Below, piece by piece: positions 56,975 to 64,000 of a stretch of DNA of 64,000 nt. Positions within the stretch are counted from its first letter, which is position 1; each line of letters starts with the position of its first letter. The notes beneath the pieces are model-generated. The model made no database searches. It saw only the letters and a program-made list of their open reading frames with translations, and was not told the DNA's origin. Origin of the DNA: Corynebacterium sp. UBA2622 (GTDB lineage Bacteria; Actinomycetota; Actinomycetes; Mycobacteriales; Mycobacteriaceae); NCBI RefSeq assembly GCF_002339505.1, contig NZ_DDJO01000012.1, positions 96,627-160,626 on the forward strand, read 5' to 3'. Both the position numbers and the translations under genes were made by a program.

Positions 56975-58791
56975 CGCTCACCTTCCCCGACGTTGCTCTT
57001 GGCGTCGATCGGCGCGGGCACCGGGAACGTCGTCACGCCCGTCGATGTCGGCTGGGAGCCGTGGTCGATGACCGTGTCCCCGGTCTCACCCATGTGTTGG
57101 GCGGGGTCGTCAAAGTCGCCGCGGCTGTCGCCGTCGACGGGGTCGTCGTTGCGGTCCAGGTGCCGGGTCGGCTCCCCGTCCTCCGGGCGCAGCACGGAGC
57201 CGCGGTAGATGGTGCGGTCGTTAGCGGACTCCGCGGCGCGGTCGGTCACCGAGGTCATCGGCCCGGCGAGCACGGTGATGGACAGGGAGGCGAGCACGAG
57301 CATCGCGGTGGACAGCAGCATGCCCATGGGCAGGCGCCCGACGTCGTCACGCTCCTCCATTGACACCGTCTCGTTGAAGTCGGACAGGGCCGATGGGCGG
57401 GCGACGGCGACATCCCCCTCGGGTGCGTCGGCCCGATCGCGCAGGAACCCCTTGGACCAGACCAGGACCATCACGTAGAGGGTGAGCAGGGAGGTGACCA
57501 CCGCGCCGGCGATGAGCACCCAGCTGAGCCATGATCCCTCGTTGGCCGCGGCCTCGATCAGCATGATCTTGCCCAAGAAACCGGAGAAGGGCGGGATGCC
57601 GCCGAGGTTGAGCGCCGGGATGAAGTAGAGGATGGCGATCACCGGAGCGGTGTAGAGCAGCGAGCCCAGCCGGCGCAGCTGCGAGGTGCCCGCCTGGCGC
57701 TCGATCAACCCCACCACCAGGAACAGGGAGGTTTGCACCAGAACGTGGTGCACCGCGTAGAAGATCGCCCCGGACAGCCCCTGGAGGGTTCCCAGCGCAA
57801 CGCCGAAGACCATGTAGCCGATGTGGCTGACCAGGGTGAAGGAGAGCAGACGCTTGATCTCGTTCTGGGCCAGCGCGCCCATGATGCCCACAATCATGGT
57901 TGCCAGCGCCACCCACATCAGCATGGTGTCCAGCGAGCCGTCGGTGAACACAGTGGAGCGCATGCGGATGATGGAGTAGATGCCCACCTTGGTCAGCAGG
58001 CCCGCGAACACGGCGGTGACCAGCGAGGCGGCGGTGGGGTAGGAGTCCGGCAGCCAGGCATCGAGGGGGAAGATGGCGGCCTTGATGCCGAAGGCGATGA
58101 GCAGGGTGGCGAAGATCGCCGAGCGCGTCCCGGCCGGAATCCCCTCCATCCGCATGCCCGCCTGGGCCATGTTCACCGTGCCCACCGCGGAGTAGACCAG
58201 GCCCAGGGCCAGCAGGAACACCAACGAGGACGCCATGGACACCATCACGTAGCTGATGCCCGAGCGCACCCGCCCCGGGGAGGCGCCCAGGGTGAGCAGG
58301 ATGTAGGAGGCGACCAGGAAGATCTCGAAGCCCACGTAGAGGTTGAACAGGTCGCCGGCGAGGAACGCCACGTTCACACCCATGGACAGCAGCATGTAGG
58401 TGGGCAGGAAGACGGCGACCGGGTCGTCCTCGTCGCCGTCGCGAAGCCCCTGCGAAATCCCGTACCACATGACGGCGAAGAGGACGATGGAGGAGACGAG
58501 CAGCATGATGGTGGACAGGCGGTCTGCCACGAGCGTGATGCCGATGGGCGCGTCCCACCCGCCGATCTGCACCGTCTGGATGCCGTAGACATCCGCGATG
58601 AGCAGCAGCGTCGCGGAGGCGACGGTGAGCGCGAGGAGGGCGAAGAACGCCACCGTGCGCTGCAGCTGCACCCGCTTGCCGGCCACGAGGATGACGGCCG
58701 CCGCAACGGCGGGGAAGAGAACCATCAGCGGAATGAGCACGTGCGCGTAGGGCTGGGCCCACGCGGCGTAGGAGACGAGGCTACTGGTCAT
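56971..58791 (-). CDS. mrpD: Mrp antiporter subunit D
   Basis: A 606-residue NuoM/NuoN-like proton-channel subunit with about fourteen helices; key charged residues sit in VGFEIFLVASY (Glu) and IKAAIFPLDAWLPDSYP (Lys). Beyond residue about 505 there is a 100-residue hydrophilic tail (TDRAAESANDRTIYRGS...), longer than in typical MrpD (about 500 residues). It overlaps mrpC by 11 nt. Confidence 0.93.
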   Translation of the reverse strand: MTSSLVSYAAWAQPYAHVLIPLMVLFPAVAAAVILVAGKRVQLQRTVAFFALLALTVASATLLLIADVYGIQTVQIGGWDAPIGITLVADRLSTIMLLVSSIVLFAVMWYGISQGLRDGDEDDPVAVFLPTYMLLSMGVNVAFLAGDLFNLYVGFEIFLVASYILLTLGASPGRVRSGISYVMVSMASSLVFLLALGLVYSAVGTVNMAQAGMRMEGIPAGTRSAIFATLLIAFGIKAAIFPLDAWLPDSYPTAASLVTAVFAGLLTKVGIYSIIRMRSTVFTDGSLDTMLMWVALATMIVGIMGALAQNEIKRLLSFTLVSHIGYMVFGVALGTLQGLSGAIFYAVHHVLVQTSLFLVVGLIERQAGTSQLRRLGSLLYTAPVIAILYFIPALNLGGIPPFSGFLGKIMLIEAAANEGSWLSWVLIAGAVVTSLLTLYVMVLVWSKGFLRDRADAPEGDVAVARPSALSDFNETVSMEERDDVGRLPMGMLLSTAMLVLASLSITVLAGPMTSVTDRAAESANDRTIYRGSVLRPEDGEPTRHLDRNDDPVDGDSRGDFDDPAQHMGETGDTVIDHGSQPTSTGVTTFPVPAPIDAKSNVGEGER

Positions 58792-59275
58792 CGTCGGCCT
58801 CCTTGACGGGCTCCTCGAAGCAGCGCGGGCCGAAGTTGTCGCCCGAGGGGTTCATGCGCCCGGTGCGGGGATCGTCGGAGGCGTCGTGGTCCGGTGCGGC
58901 CGAGGGGGTGGCCGGGCGCGCTGCGATGGCCTTGTCCTCCTCGTCGCGCTCGATCACGTCCGCGGTGCGGTAGCGGTACTGCCGGTACGCCAGCGCGAGC
59001 ATGAAGGCGACCATCGCCATGGAAATCACGATGGCGGTGAGGATCATCGCCTGCGCTAGGGGGTCCGCAATGCGGTCGCCGTAGAGCACGCTCTCGCGCC
59101 CGCGGATCGGGGGCGAACCCGCCCGCCCCCCGGACTGGAGGATGAGCAGGTTGGCGCCGTTGCCCAGGAGCATGATGCCGATGATCATGCGGGTCATGGC
59201 GCGGTCGAGCATGAGGTAGACCCCGCACGCGATGAGCACGCCCGAGCCGATGAGCAGGAAGAGGTTCGCTTCCAT
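58781..59275 (-). CDS. mrpC: Mrp antiporter subunit C
   Basis: A 164-residue NuoK-like subunit with three helices (about 2-20, 27-47, 70-95) and GIMLLGNGANLLILQSGG, followed by a hydrophilic tail (about 105-164) longer than in Bacillus MrpC. Its ATG directly follows the mrpA stop. Confidence 0.92.
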   Translation of the reverse strand: MEANLFLLIGSGVLIACGVYLMLDRAMTRMIIGIMLLGNGANLLILQSGGRAGSPPIRGRESVLYGDRIADPLAQAMILTAIVISMAMVAFMLALAYRQYRYRTADVIERDEEDKAIAARPATPSAAPDHDASDDPRTGRMNPSGDNFGPRCFEEPVKEADDDQ

Positions 59276-62275
59276 CTAGCCATCCTTCCTTTCGCTTGTC
59301 GACGCCCCACCTGACGCCGCGGTAACCACGGTGGACCCGGCCCGGGCCTCCGCCTCCCGCTCGGCGGCGCGCTGCCGGCGCTTGCGCGCCTGTTCCTCGC
59401 GCCGCCGCTCGTTCTTGGCCTGGAGCTCGCGGGCGCGGCGCCGCGCCCGGTCCTTGCGCACCTGTTCCTCGTAGTCCAGGTGGGCACCGAGGGAGGTGAG
59501 CACGTGCATGATCAGGCCGATGACGATGATGTACACCCCAGCGTCGAAGAACAGCGCGGATGTCACGGTGACATGGCCGATGAGCGGCAGATCGGGCTCG
59601 ACGTAGCCGGAGGTCAAAGGGGGGTAACCGAGCGGCATCGGTGCGACGGCGGCGGCACCGGAGATGAGCAGGCCTGAACCCAGCAGCTTGGCGGGGTCCA
59701 CCGGCAGCGCCTCCTCGATCTCCCGGCGCCCGCCGGCGAGGTATCGCAGGGCGAGAGCCAGCGCCGCAACGAGGCCGCCGGCGAAACCGCCGCCGGGGGC
59801 GTTGTGGCCGCCGAAGAAGAAGTAGAGCGAGAGCATAATCATGGCGGGGAAGAGCAGGCGGGTGGCTACGTCCACCATGATCGAGCGGTTCTGCGCCGTC
59901 TCTGAGTCGACGCTTGAGGCGAGCCAGCGCGGCTTGTTGGTCAGAAGCACGGGACGGCGGGATTCGCGGTCGAAGGAGCCGGTGCCGAAGATGAGGCTGG
60001 CTACGCCGGTGGCGGCGATGACGAGCACCGAGATCTCGCCGAAGGTGTCAAAGCCGCGCAGGTCCACCAGCAGGACGTTGACGGTGTTGCGGCCGTGGCC
60101 GATGTCGTGGGCCAGGTCGGGCATGGCCGTCGAGATGGGCTCGGCGACGCGGGCGGACATGGCGGTCATGGCGACGATGACCACGGAGATGCCGGTGCCG
60201 ATGGACAGCCACGCGCGCAGACGGTTGTCCTCGCGGCGCGGCTCGAGCTCGGTGGGCATCTTGCGCAGTGCGAGCATGAACACGACCATGGAAATGGTCT
60301 CCACCAGCACCTGCGTCAGCGCCAGGTCGGGCGCGCCGTGCAGCGCGAAGAGCAGCGCCTGGGAGTACCCGGTCAGGCCCACCATGATCACGCTGGACAG
60401 GCGGTTGCGCTGCACCGTGGTGGCCACGGCGATCAGCGCCATGAACACCACGACCATGCCCTGCAGCGGGCTGTCCCAGACGATCATCCGGATCGAGTTG
60501 GAGCGCCCCAGCGCCAGCGCCGCCAGCGGCACGGTCATGAGCACCGTGAAGATCACCGCGAGGTTGATGGCCAGGGAGCCGCGCTGGGTGGAGGCGGTGA
60601 GTTTGAGTGACCAGGTGCGCAGGTGCCCGATGATGGTGTCCCACACCGAGTCCGCGTCACCCAGGGCCGGGGTCTCGAACTGCAGCTTGGCCACCAACCC
60701 ACGCTGCCAGAACATGATCGCGCCGAGGGTGACGATCACCACGGTGAGCAGCAGCGGTACCGTGAACCCGTGCCAGAGCTTCAACGGTGAGCCCTCCACG
60801 TCGGGGAAGCGCACGTCGAGGTACTCGCCGAAGGGGCCGGACAGGCGCGCCGGGAAGAGGCCGTAGAGCACGGTCGCGCCCGTCAGAAGGAGCGGGGAGA
60901 TCCACAGCCTCGGGCTGATACGCTCCATGCCGGCCACCGCCGCGGAGACCACGCCGTCGCCCTTGGTGGCGAAGGCCCCGTGGAGGAAGTACAGCGAGTA
61001 GGCCATGGTGAGCACCGAGCCGGCGACGAGACCCACGAGCATCATCTCGCCCGGCATCCCCCGCAGCAGCTCCTCGTGCAGGACCGACTCGAGCGAGGCC
61101 TCCTTGGCCACGAAGCCGAACAGCGGCGGGATGCCCGCCATCGACGCCGCGGAGATCACCGCCAGCGCCATGAGCAGCGGCTCGCGCCGCCCCAGCCCGG
61201 AGAGCTCGCGGATGTCGCGGGTGCCGGAGGTGTGGTCGATCGCGCCGACGATCATGAACAGCGCGGCCTTGAACAGAGCGTGCGCGAAGGTCAGCGCCAG
61301 CCCCGCCAGGGTCGCCTCCCGGGAGCCCACGCCAATCACCGCGGTGATAAAGCCGAGCTGGGAGACGGTGCCGTAGGCGAGGATGAGCTTCAGGTCCTTC
61401 TGCTTCAGGGCCATCCAGCCGCCCAGGAGCATGGTGAAGATGCCGGTGCCGATGACCACGATGTGCCAGGTGGTCACGGCCGAGAGATCGGGGGCAAGCC
61501 GGGCCACGAGGTAGATGCCGGCCTTGACCATCGCCGCGGCGTGCAGGTAGGCGGAGACCGGGGTGGGCGCGGCCATCGCGCCGGGCAGCCAGAAGTGCCA
61601 CGGCGCCTGGGCGGATTTGGTCAACGCGCCCAGCATGATGAGCACGATTGCCGCGGAGATCGCCGGGGTGGCGGCGATGTCGGAGAACAGCGGTATCTCG
61701 GAGAGGCGCCAGATCCCCGTCTGGCGACCGAGGAGGATGATGCCCACGAGCATGCTCAACCCACCGAATGTGGTCACCAGCAACGCCTGCAGGGCGGAGC
61801 GGCGGGCCGAGGCGCGCTCCCCGTAGTAACCCACCAGGAGGTAGGACAGGACGGAGGTGAGCTCCCAGAAGACGTACATGAGCAGGAAGTTGTCCGAGAT
61901 GACCAGCCCATACATCGCCGCCGCGAAGGCGGTGAGCTCCCCGCCGAAGACGGCGAGGCGCCGCGGGTTGGAGTCGAAGTACCCCCAGCAGTAGAACAGC
62001 ACGAGCGCGCCCACGCCCAGGATGATCAGGCTGAACAGACCCGCGAGCGCGTCGAGGCGGAGCTCGAAATTCAGGTGGGCGCTGGGCATCCACTCGTAGA
62101 CGGCGTAAATCTCGCCACCGTCGCTGAATACGCCGCTGTGGAAGAGGCTGGCCATCCAGATGAAGCCGCCGAGAGGCACCAGCGAGAGCAGGACGAAGGC
62201 GACCCTGCCGAACCGGCGGATCAGTGGGGGTGCGGCGAAGGTCGCGGCGACAAGCGCGGCCAGCAGCGTCAGCAC
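59276..62275 (-). CDS. mrpA: Mrp antiporter subunit A-B fusion
   Basis: A 999-residue fusion of MrpA and MrpB. The NuoL-like part (about 1-500) has the channel residues in FWELTSVLSYLLVGYYG and LTKSAQAPWHFWLPGAM; the middle MrpA-C part runs to about 770; the MrpB domain follows (about 785-920, MLSLYFFFGGHNAPGGGFAGGLV). The last 75 residues are a charged Arg/Glu/Ala coiled coil. The fusion is usual in Actinobacteria. GTG start with AGGAGGG upstream. First gene of the operon. Confidence 0.94.
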   Translation of the reverse strand: MLTLLAALVAATFAAPPLIRRFGRVAFVLLSLVPLGGFIWMASLFHSGVFSDGGEIYAVYEWMPSAHLNFELRLDALAGLFSLIILGVGALVLFYCWGYFDSNPRRLAVFGGELTAFAAAMYGLVISDNFLLMYVFWELTSVLSYLLVGYYGERASARRSALQALLVTTFGGLSMLVGIILLGRQTGIWRLSEIPLFSDIAATPAISAAIVLIMLGALTKSAQAPWHFWLPGAMAAPTPVSAYLHAAAMVKAGIYLVARLAPDLSAVTTWHIVVIGTGIFTMLLGGWMALKQKDLKLILAYGTVSQLGFITAVIGVGSREATLAGLALTFAHALFKAALFMIVGAIDHTSGTRDIRELSGLGRREPLLMALAVISAASMAGIPPLFGFVAKEASLESVLHEELLRGMPGEMMLVGLVAGSVLTMAYSLYFLHGAFATKGDGVVSAAVAGMERISPRLWISPLLLTGATVLYGLFPARLSGPFGEYLDVRFPDVEGSPLKLWHGFTVPLLLTVVIVTLGAIMFWQRGLVAKLQFETPALGDADSVWDTIIGHLRTWSLKLTASTQRGSLAINLAVIFTVLMTVPLAALALGRSNSIRMIVWDSPLQGMVVVFMALIAVATTVQRNRLSSVIMVGLTGYSQALLFALHGAPDLALTQVLVETISMVVFMLALRKMPTELEPRREDNRLRAWLSIGTGISVVIVAMTAMSARVAEPISTAMPDLAHDIGHGRNTVNVLLVDLRGFDTFGEISVLVIAATGVASLIFGTGSFDRESRRPVLLTNKPRWLASSVDSETAQNRSIMVDVATRLLFPAMIMLSLYFFFGGHNAPGGGFAGGLVAALALALRYLAGGRREIEEALPVDPAKLLGSGLLISGAAAVAPMPLGYPPLTSGYVEPDLPLIGHVTVTSALFFDAGVYIIVIGLIMHVLTSLGAHLDYEEQVRKDRARRRARELQAKNERRREEQARKRRQRAAEREAEARAGSTVVTAASGGASTSERKDG

Positions 62276-62498
62276 GTGGTGGGCCCTCCTAGTGCGGTTC
62301 TAGTGCATGGGGTGCACGGGTTTCCGGGATGCGACCGAGCACTCTCCGACAACCACCCGCGGGGGCGTGAAAACATCACCACAATAACTTGCGTTTGAGT
62401 TATACAAGATAAAAGGCGCGTCCCGTCGTGGCGCGGCCAACTGGGTCGATTCTAGCGTTTGGGCGGGCCTTTGGCGAAGGCCCAACCCCCGGTCCCGG
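62276..62498. other. Intergenic region upstream of the Mrp operon
   Basis: 223 bp between the stop of the LeuA-like gene and mrpA, all transcription to the left. An A/T-rich stretch (62380-62415) holds -10-like TATTGT and TATAAC on the minus strand. No ORF or RNA is evident. Confidence 0.5.
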
Positions 62499-63095
62499 TT
62501 ACAGGTTGCCGTAAATGCGCTGAGCCCCGGAGGACAGCGCTGCGGCGACCGAGTGGGCGGGGGAGGGCCCGAAGCCGATGGCCCAGGAGGTGCGGGTGTG
62601 GTCGACCTGGTGGCAGACCTCGACGCAGGTGACGGTCGCCTCGTAGAGCTCGATCTGGTGGAAGGAGAGCATCTCCACGTAGCGGCCACGCTCGTTGAGG
62701 ATAGCGCTGACGGCTGCGGCGGGGCCCGTCGCCGTGACCTCGGCGGTGGAGGTGTGCGCCGCCCGGGTCTTGTAAAGCTCCGCGACGGTCGCGGTGTAGC
62801 GGTTGTCCAGCCAGGACACCTTGTCGGTGGAGATGATGCCGATGTGCAGCGTCGGCGCGGGGGCGTAGGTGGCCATGAACAACCCCCAGTCCATTCCCTC
62901 CGCCTCCTCGCGCAGTGCCCGCGGCAGCTTCGCGTCGATGTCGTAGCGCGCCTGGAGGGGGTCGCGGGTTTCGCGGAAGACCTTGGTGGTGTGGCGCTGG
63001 GTGTGTGACTCGTCGTGGAGCGCCGTGCCGAACTGGGACTCGAAGTAGCGGGTAAAGGAGTCGAAATCGGTCAGGGAGGTGGGCTGGGTAGCCAT
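62499..63095 (-). CDS. Stand-alone LeuA regulatory-domain-like protein
   Basis: A 198-residue protein whose C-terminal half (about 110-198) resembles the leucine-binding (LeuA_dimer) domain of 2-isopropylmalate synthase: GPAAAVSAILNERGRYVEML, a middle TCVEVC strand and SWAIGFGPSPAHSVAAALSSGAQR. The N-terminal half (about 1-105) has no TIM-barrel catalytic motifs and is not recognised. So it has the allosteric module without the enzyme; it might sense leucine or form part of a hetero-complex with LeuA. AGAAGGA ribosome-binding site. No leucine genes nearby. Confidence 0.68.
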   Translation of the reverse strand: MATQPTSLTDFDSFTRYFESQFGTALHDESHTQRHTTKVFRETRDPLQARYDIDAKLPRALREEAEGMDWGLFMATYAPAPTLHIGIISTDKVSWLDNRYTATVAELYKTRAAHTSTAEVTATGPAAAVSAILNERGRYVEMLSFHQIELYEATVTCVEVCHQVDHTRTSWAIGFGPSPAHSVAAALSSGAQRIYGNL

Positions 63096-63409
63096 GGTCG
63101 AAACATTCCTTCTGTGGCGGGGAGGGTGTGGATGACCGGTCCAAACGAGTTCTGGTTTTGCTTACCGACTACTTCCCCGAGCCACATGAACCGGCTATGT
63201 GTGACCGGGGTGCGTAGCCTGAATTACCTGAATTCGGCTAGCGGAGCCGGCTAGCTTGGCTAGCTCTACGCCCCAGAGAAGGATTGCTCGTGTCATGCAG
63301 GTCACATTAGCGCGGAAAAAGGTGACCTGCAACACTTCAGTTTCGCTTTTCGACGTTCCCCCTGCTCACCCGGCGGAAATTCTTTCTCACTGAGTGAGCA
63401 CAACGCTCC
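63096..63409. other. 314-bp intergenic region rich in short repeats
   Basis: Upstream of the LeuA-like gene. It contains GGCTAGC three times (63236, 63249, 63258), a repeated CCTGAATT just before these (about 63218-63235), and a perfect inverted repeat TGCAGGTCAC (63296-63305)/GTGACCTGCA (63322-63331). No tRNA or credible gene was found. Confidence 0.55.
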
Positions 63410-64000
63410 CTAGGAGTAGCGCTGCAGGAAGAGCGCCTCGGCCACCGCGATGCGCTCGATCTCGGTCGGGTCCACGGACTCGTCCACCCCGTGGATGCCG
63501 CACACCGGCTCCTCCACGCCGTACAGGGCGATCTCCGCGTCCGGGAACTGCTCCTGCAGGGTGGTGGTCAGCGGGATGGAGCCGCCGGATCCCACGACAG
63601 CGAGGTCCGAGGTGCCGTACGCCTCGCGCAGGCACTCGCCGAGAAGCTTTGCGACGGGCTTCCCGGCGTCCGTGGCGAAGGGCTGGGCGACCTCGGAGAT
63701 CGCCACTTCCACCTTGGCGCCCCAGGGTGTGTGGGCGAGGATGTGCTCCTGCATCTTCTCCGCCACGAAGGCGGCGTCCATGCCTGCGGGTACGCGCAGG
63801 TTGAACTTGGCCTCGGCGCGGGGGTTGACGGCGTTGACCGCCTCGGCCACCGGGGTGGAGGTGAAGCCGGTCATGGTCACTGCAGGGCGGGCCCAGACCA
63901 TGTCGGCGGGTTCGTCCTCGACGGTGCCCAGCAGCTGCACGCCCTCGAGGACACCGGCGTCGTCGCGGAAGTCCGCGCGGGAGTAGGGGTCACCCTCCCA
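63410..64000 (-). CDS. M20-family dipeptidase, C-terminal part (cut by window edge)
   Basis: The last 196 residues of an M20/CNDP-type metallodipeptidase; the start lies beyond 64000. Seen are the dimerisation domain strands (NAVNPRAEAKFNLRVPAG, with the conserved Arg region) and the catalytic-domain end VGSGGSIPLTTTL and CGIHGVDESVDPTEIERI, where the last His is a typical zinc ligand. It probably cleaves dipeptides in the cytoplasm. Confidence 0.85.
   Translation of the reverse strand, partial: WEGDPYSRADFRDDAGVLEGVQLLGTVEDEPADMVWARPAVTMTGFTSTPVAEAVNAVNPRAEAKFNLRVPAGMDAAFVAEKMQEHILAHTPWGAKVEVAISEVAQPFATDAGKPVAKLLGECLREAYGTSDLAVVGSGGSIPLTTTLQEQFPDAEIALYGVEEPVCGIHGVDESVDPTEIERIAVAEALFLQRYS

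Noticed and set aside
62380..62420. Riboswitch or T-box ahead of the Mrp operon
   Set aside because: No conserved core elements recognised; only A/T-rich promoter-like sequence.
63288..63312. Mini-ORF after an AGAAGGA on the plus strand, like a leader peptide
   Set aside because: No plus-strand gene follows it; all nearby genes are on the minus strand. No run of one regulatory amino acid.

Overview
This window is chromosomal DNA from a high-GC Corynebacterium; the species cannot be fixed from the window. The evidence is the gene content and order: an aldehyde dehydrogenase beside dnaK-grpE-dnaJ-hspR, clpB next to adhA, fba near a GH76 enzyme, purA, a purT-like gene, pta-ackA, the operon glnX-glnH-pknG (the rubredoxin-free corynebacterial PknG), cls-xthA-NAGS-def, and an Mrp antiporter operon with MrpA and MrpB fused. 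Codon use is uniformly GC-rich. I see no insertion sequence, prophage, CRISPR array, rRNA or tRNA.

Layout: 1-3.5 kb, a two-subunit ABC exporter and FprA. 3.6-8 kb, LplA, MtnN, an HhH protein, a DJ-1/PfpI protein and an AI-2E family transporter. 8-14.4 kb, aldehyde dehydrogenase and the DnaK chaperone operon with its repressor HspR. 14.4-20.7 kb, Pqo, a small helical protein with a DUF1023 hydrolase, a nitrilase-family enzyme, two paralogous membrane proteins and a flavohemoprotein-like protein. 20.8-32.4 kb, a GltS-type carrier, ClpB, AdhA, a DUF4265 protein, a rhodanese-like protein, an acidic anchored protein, PyrE, a SpoU methyltransferase, a GH76 enzyme and Fba. 32.5-41.1 kb, a FUSC membrane protein, a PRC-barrel stress protein, an unknown protein, PurA, a PurT-like enzyme, Pta and AckA. 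41.2-46.2 kb, PknG-GlnH-GlnX. 46.3-53.3 kb, a NUDIX enzyme, an ABC pair, a DUF559-like protein, cardiolipin synthase, XthA, a GNAT protein (probable NAGS) and Def. 53.3-64 kb, a DUF3263 protein, a LytR_C protein, a GCS2 ligase, the Mrp operon, a stand-alone LeuA-type regulatory domain and a truncated M20 dipeptidase.

Functionally the window joins acetate/ethanol/pyruvate metabolism (AdhA, aldehyde dehydrogenase, Pqo, Pta, AckA), heat-shock control (HspR operators and SigH-like promoters at dnaK and clpB), control of 2-oxoglutarate flux (PknG system) and ion homeostasis (Mrp). GlxR- and RamB-type sites tie some of the carbon genes to known corynebacterial regulators.

The most notable non-coding signals are: a perfect 22-bp palindrome that carries both start codons and both -10 elements of def and the divergent DUF3263 gene; at least 17 genes whose start lies 6-8 nt after a TANNNT -10 element, implying leaderless mRNAs; and a 14-nt-period repeat with a 32-bp perfect inverted repeat after the DUF559-like gene. 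Several proteins have lost textbook key residues (rhodanese Cys, globin proximal His, PurT GAR-binding motifs).
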